From Vallitaleaceae bacterium 9-2 (GTDB lineage: Bacteria > Bacillota > Clostridia > Lachnospirales > Vallitaleaceae): a DNA stretch of 64,000 nucleotides. Under the pieces are notes generated by a model. The model was not told where the DNA came from. It searched no databases and worked only from the letters and a program-made list of their open reading frames with translations. This document shows, one piece after another, positions 61,854 through 64,000 of this stretch. Within the stretch, counting starts at the first letter, position 1. Each line of letters begins with the position of its first letter. The stretch covers positions 3,224,001 to 3,288,000 of the forward strand of contig CP121691.1 of NCBI GenBank assembly GCA_038396585.1, read 5' to 3'. The translations under genes and the position numbers were made by a program.

Positions 61854-63236
61854 TTAGAAATTTAAGTTTTTCTTTTTTCTAGAATAATAGATCAACAGTC
61901 CAATTGCATACCACCCTAATGTGTAGCCCCACAATTTCCATCCCCCTTGCACAATATTTGGGATATAACAGGCAACGATAATTACTAATGCAATCACAGG
62001 CAAGAATATTCCTCCCGGCGCTCTAAAGTTCCCTTTTACATATGCATTTTTTTGACGGGCTTGTATGAGTGAAATACAGTTTATGATAATTGTCAATGAG
62101 GCAAATATGGCAGCAAGCCCTACGATTTCCGATGTGAATTGTGGAAAACATGAGATAATCATACTTAGTATGGCAATCACTGTCGTAGCATAGATGGGCG
62201 TTCCTGTTTTTCCATTTTTTGCTAATCTTTGAGGTAAAATTCCAGATTCTGCTGTTGCTGCAAGCGCTCTTGAAGTCAGAGCCATGACAACGAGCATCGT
62301 CGTCAGCAACGCCGCTACCGCAGAAATAGAGATGACTTTTGCAAGCCATGGTATCGCCATTAATTTTGTAAAGGATGCTGCATAAAGCGGTATAAAACGC
62401 ATCCCTGGATTTTCTTCTAGGAATTGTGCCGAGATTAAACCTACCGTTGAGAATATGACTAGAAAATAGAGTGTAAATACGATGCTCATAGCAATAAAGA
62501 TAGACTTTGGAACATTTTTGTTTGGATCTTTTACTTCAGATACCATAAAAGCAATGGCAACAATAGATCCGTATCCAACCATTGCTGTAGGAACGGCTGC
62601 AAGAAATCCTGTCCTGCCTGCGGTTCCTTGTTCAAAAAACGGGGTCAGCATCTGTGTACTCCACTCTCCTGAAAACAATGCGCTTCCAGCATAGATGAGT
62701 AATGTAACAGCTAATATAATAACTAATATTGTGTTTGCTTTTCCGGCAACTGAAAATTTTATCGTGTTAAGAATAAAAATAATCACAATTGAGATAATGG
62801 CCAGAAGGATTTGTTTGTTGGCAAATATTGGGAAACCCACGCCTAAATAGGTGCCTACATATATTGCTGCAAAAGCAACCGCTACAATGTTGGCATTAAT
62901 GTATCCCCATGTTGATATCCAGCCCCAAAAAGCTCCGGTACTTTTTTTCTTCCCTAGGGCTTTTGATGGGAAGACAAAGACCCCTCCGGATTTGGGGTAG
63001 ATAGTAGCAAGTTCTGCTACTATAAGCCCATAACATAGCATAATGGCAGCTGCAATTGCCCAGCTAAAAATAGCCGAAGGTCCTGCGTTATAAATTGTTA
63101 ATCCTGTTAATGAAAAGATAGCACTTCCTATCATTCCTCCGACGATCATAGTTACACAGGTAGTTAGTCCAAGAGTTCCATTTTGATTATTTTCCGGCAT
63201 AGACATTTGTGATGACAAACGCAAGTTGTTTGTCAC
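61854..63236 (-). CDS. APC-superfamily amino acid permease
   Basis: 460 residues with 12 transmembrane helices. GTG start at 63236, chosen for AAAGGAG just upstream; an ATG at 63206 lacks a site. The first helix has the APC motif (MIVGGMIGSAIFSLTG), which lines the substrate site. Closest in pattern to amino acid, polyamine or organocation exchangers. It lies 48 bp downstream of a SorC-type regulator and 12 bp upstream of the RibF-like gene, so this may be one unit. The substrate is unknown. Confidence 0.87.
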   Translation of the reverse strand: MTNNLRLSSQMSMPENNQNGTLGLTTCVTMIVGGMIGSAIFSLTGLTIYNAGPSAIFSWAIAAAIMLCYGLIVAELATIYPKSGGVFVFPSKALGKKKSTGAFWGWISTWGYINANIVAVAFAAIYVGTYLGVGFPIFANKQILLAIISIVIIFILNTIKFSVAGKANTILVIILAVTLLIYAGSALFSGEWSTQMLTPFFEQGTAGRTGFLAAVPTAMVGYGSIVAIAFMVSEVKDPNKNVPKSIFIAMSIVFTLYFLVIFSTVGLISAQFLEENPGMRFIPLYAASFTKLMAIPWLAKVISISAVAALLTTMLVVMALTSRALAATAESGILPQRLAKNGKTGTPIYATTVIAILSMIISCFPQFTSEIVGLAAIFASLTIIINCISLIQARQKNAYVKGNFRAPGGIFLPVIALVIIVACYIPNIVQGGWKLWGYTLGWYAIGLLIYYSRKKKNLNF

Positions 63237-63255
63237 GCTCTCCTTTCTTTTGTAG

Positions 63256-63290
63256 GAATAGCCTATGCGCTTTGCACATATAGACTATTC
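63256..63290 (-). other. Intercistronic hairpin between the SorC-type regulator and the permease
   Basis: On the minus strand GAATAG (63285-63290) pairs with CTATTC (63256-63261), and the helix continues with CTAT/ATAG and a few G-U and G-C pairs to a small AAA loop. It includes the regulator's stop codon and has no T run, so it may affect mRNA processing or coupling. Confidence 0.4.
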
Positions 63291-64000
63291 TTGATTATTC
63301 CTCAAAAAATGTGCAGTTTCTAAATCCGTAACCAAAACATTCACATATCCACCTTTTATTGCTGCACGTATAGCATGTGCCTTGTCGCTTCCACCAGCAA
63401 CGCCAATACGCGTAGGAATATTCAAATAGTCTTTTAATGCAATAGAAATAATACGATCTCTAAACGGAGTATCAATAGCCTTCCCATCTTCATCAAAAAA
63501 ATGTGTTGCTACTTCACCTGCTACATCAGTACTGAGTTGTTCTTCATCATCATAAAGCTCTGATATATGCTTCCACTGATTTTTGGCCAAACCAATACCA
63601 ACAATAGCGATATCACAAGATTTAATGACCTTATATGCTTCGCCAAAGTACTTTTCTTTCATCATTGACGACTTCAACTCTTTATCCTGAACAATTACAG
63701 GTGCATAAAGCATGGTCGCTGATGCATGTAACTTTTCTGAGAATCGATAGACAATGTCATCTACTTTAATATGTCGATGATCTCTATTCTCACTACCAAG
63801 TAGTTGGGTCACTGTCAAATTGCTCTTGTTAACTAGTGGCATATTATCCACTAATGCTGAGGTACATCTACCTCTAGAAAATCCGATGATGTCTCCGTTA
63901 CGAATGATTTCTGAGAGGTATTCTCCTGCCGCAACACCCAGCTCTGTATGACTTTCTCGATCTATTACATTATCAATAACACGAACCGCTTTCAAGTTAT
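63285..64000 (-). CDS. SorC/DeoR-type sugar-binding regulator, N-terminus beyond window
   Basis: At least 236 residues of the SorC sugar-binding C-terminal domain (LGVAAGEYLSEII, GDIIGFSRGRC, IAIVGIGL, RIGVAGGSDKAHAIRAAI). The frame is open to position 64000, and full members are about 315 residues with an N-terminal helix-turn-helix, so that domain lies outside the window; the TTG at 63995 is not a credible start. Such regulators bind phosphorylated sugars and control catabolic operons. It precedes the permease/RibF-like/alcohol dehydrogenase genes on the same strand and may regulate them. Confidence 0.85.
   Translation of the reverse strand, partial: NLKAVRVIDNVIDRESHTELGVAAGEYLSEIIRNGDIIGFSRGRCTSALVDNMPLVNKSNLTVTQLLGSENRDHRHIKVDDIVYRFSEKLHASATMLYAPVIVQDKELKSSMMKEKYFGEAYKVIKSCDIAIVGIGLAKNQWKHISELYDDEEQLSTDVAGEVATHFFDEDGKAIDTPFRDRIISIALKDYLNIPTRIGVAGGSDKAHAIRAAIKGGYVNVLVTDLETAHFLRNNQE

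Overview
The window looks like chromosome of a low-GC, anaerobic, motile Gram-positive bacterium of the class Clostridia, probably Lachnospirales-like. This rests on gene content: AGGAGG-type ribosome binding sites, a catalytic plus regulatory aspartate carbamoyltransferase (PyrB+PyrI), YesM/YesN-type two-component genes, S-layer homology (SLH) proteins, HelD, a PIN-PhoH protein and an LTA-synthase-like sulfatase. There is no rRNA, tRNA, prophage, insertion sequence or CRISPR array. Intergenic gaps are all under 300 bp.

Layout. 1-5.3 kb: a truncated GGDEF protein, then a four-gene sugar-modifying cassette of two Gfo/Idh/MocA oxidoreductases and two TIM-barrel isomerase/epimerases, divergent from an AraC regulator. 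6.3-13.1 kb: TadA, a short DivIVA-domain protein, an NrdG-like radical SAM activase, a 1397-residue helicase-nuclease and a GNAT acetyltransferase. 13.3-24.7 kb: carbohydrate uptake, with a chemoreceptor, an ABC sugar importer, a YesN/YesM two-component system, a GH4 alpha-galactosidase-like enzyme and an AraC regulator. 24.7-30.1 kb: a DHHW/MBOAT/lipoprotein surface acylation operon and a radical SAM DNA-repair pair. 30.1-35.4 kb: an envelope cluster with a 912-residue secreted protein and two tandem SLH paralogues. 35.5-41.2 kb: MTA/SAH nucleosidase, a regulator-controlled ABC-2 exporter and an LTA-synthase-like protein. 41.4-52.2 kb: pyrBI, two ABC-F proteins, an ABC exporter, Tpx, MscS, ApbE, a rhodanese and a methyltransferase. 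52.3-64 kb: aldolase, a coiled-coil protein, PIN-PhoH, thymidine kinase, HelD, a cell wall hydrolase, an iron alcohol dehydrogenase, a RibF-like protein, an APC permease and a SorC-type regulator cut by the window edge.

The most notable non-coding signals are as follows. (1) Two 90-nt copies of an apparently undescribed small RNA at 13172-13261 and 22017-22106. They are 86/90 identical, every difference lies in an unpaired position, and each has a 5' hairpin, a C-rich unpaired middle able to pair with Shine-Dalgarno sequences, and a terminator. They flank the sugar-uptake block. (2) Twin LexA-like boxes forming a 40-bp palindrome over the promoter of the radical SAM repair pair, suggesting SOS control. 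(3) A perfect match to the PyrR RNA-binding consensus just upstream of the pyrB ribosome binding site, with no terminator, suggesting translational control. (4) A 14-unit, 15-bp coding tandem repeat in a surface lipoprotein. (5) A recent tandem duplication of an SLH gene together with its promoter.

All calls were made by reading sequence. Family names come from motif recognition, not database searches.
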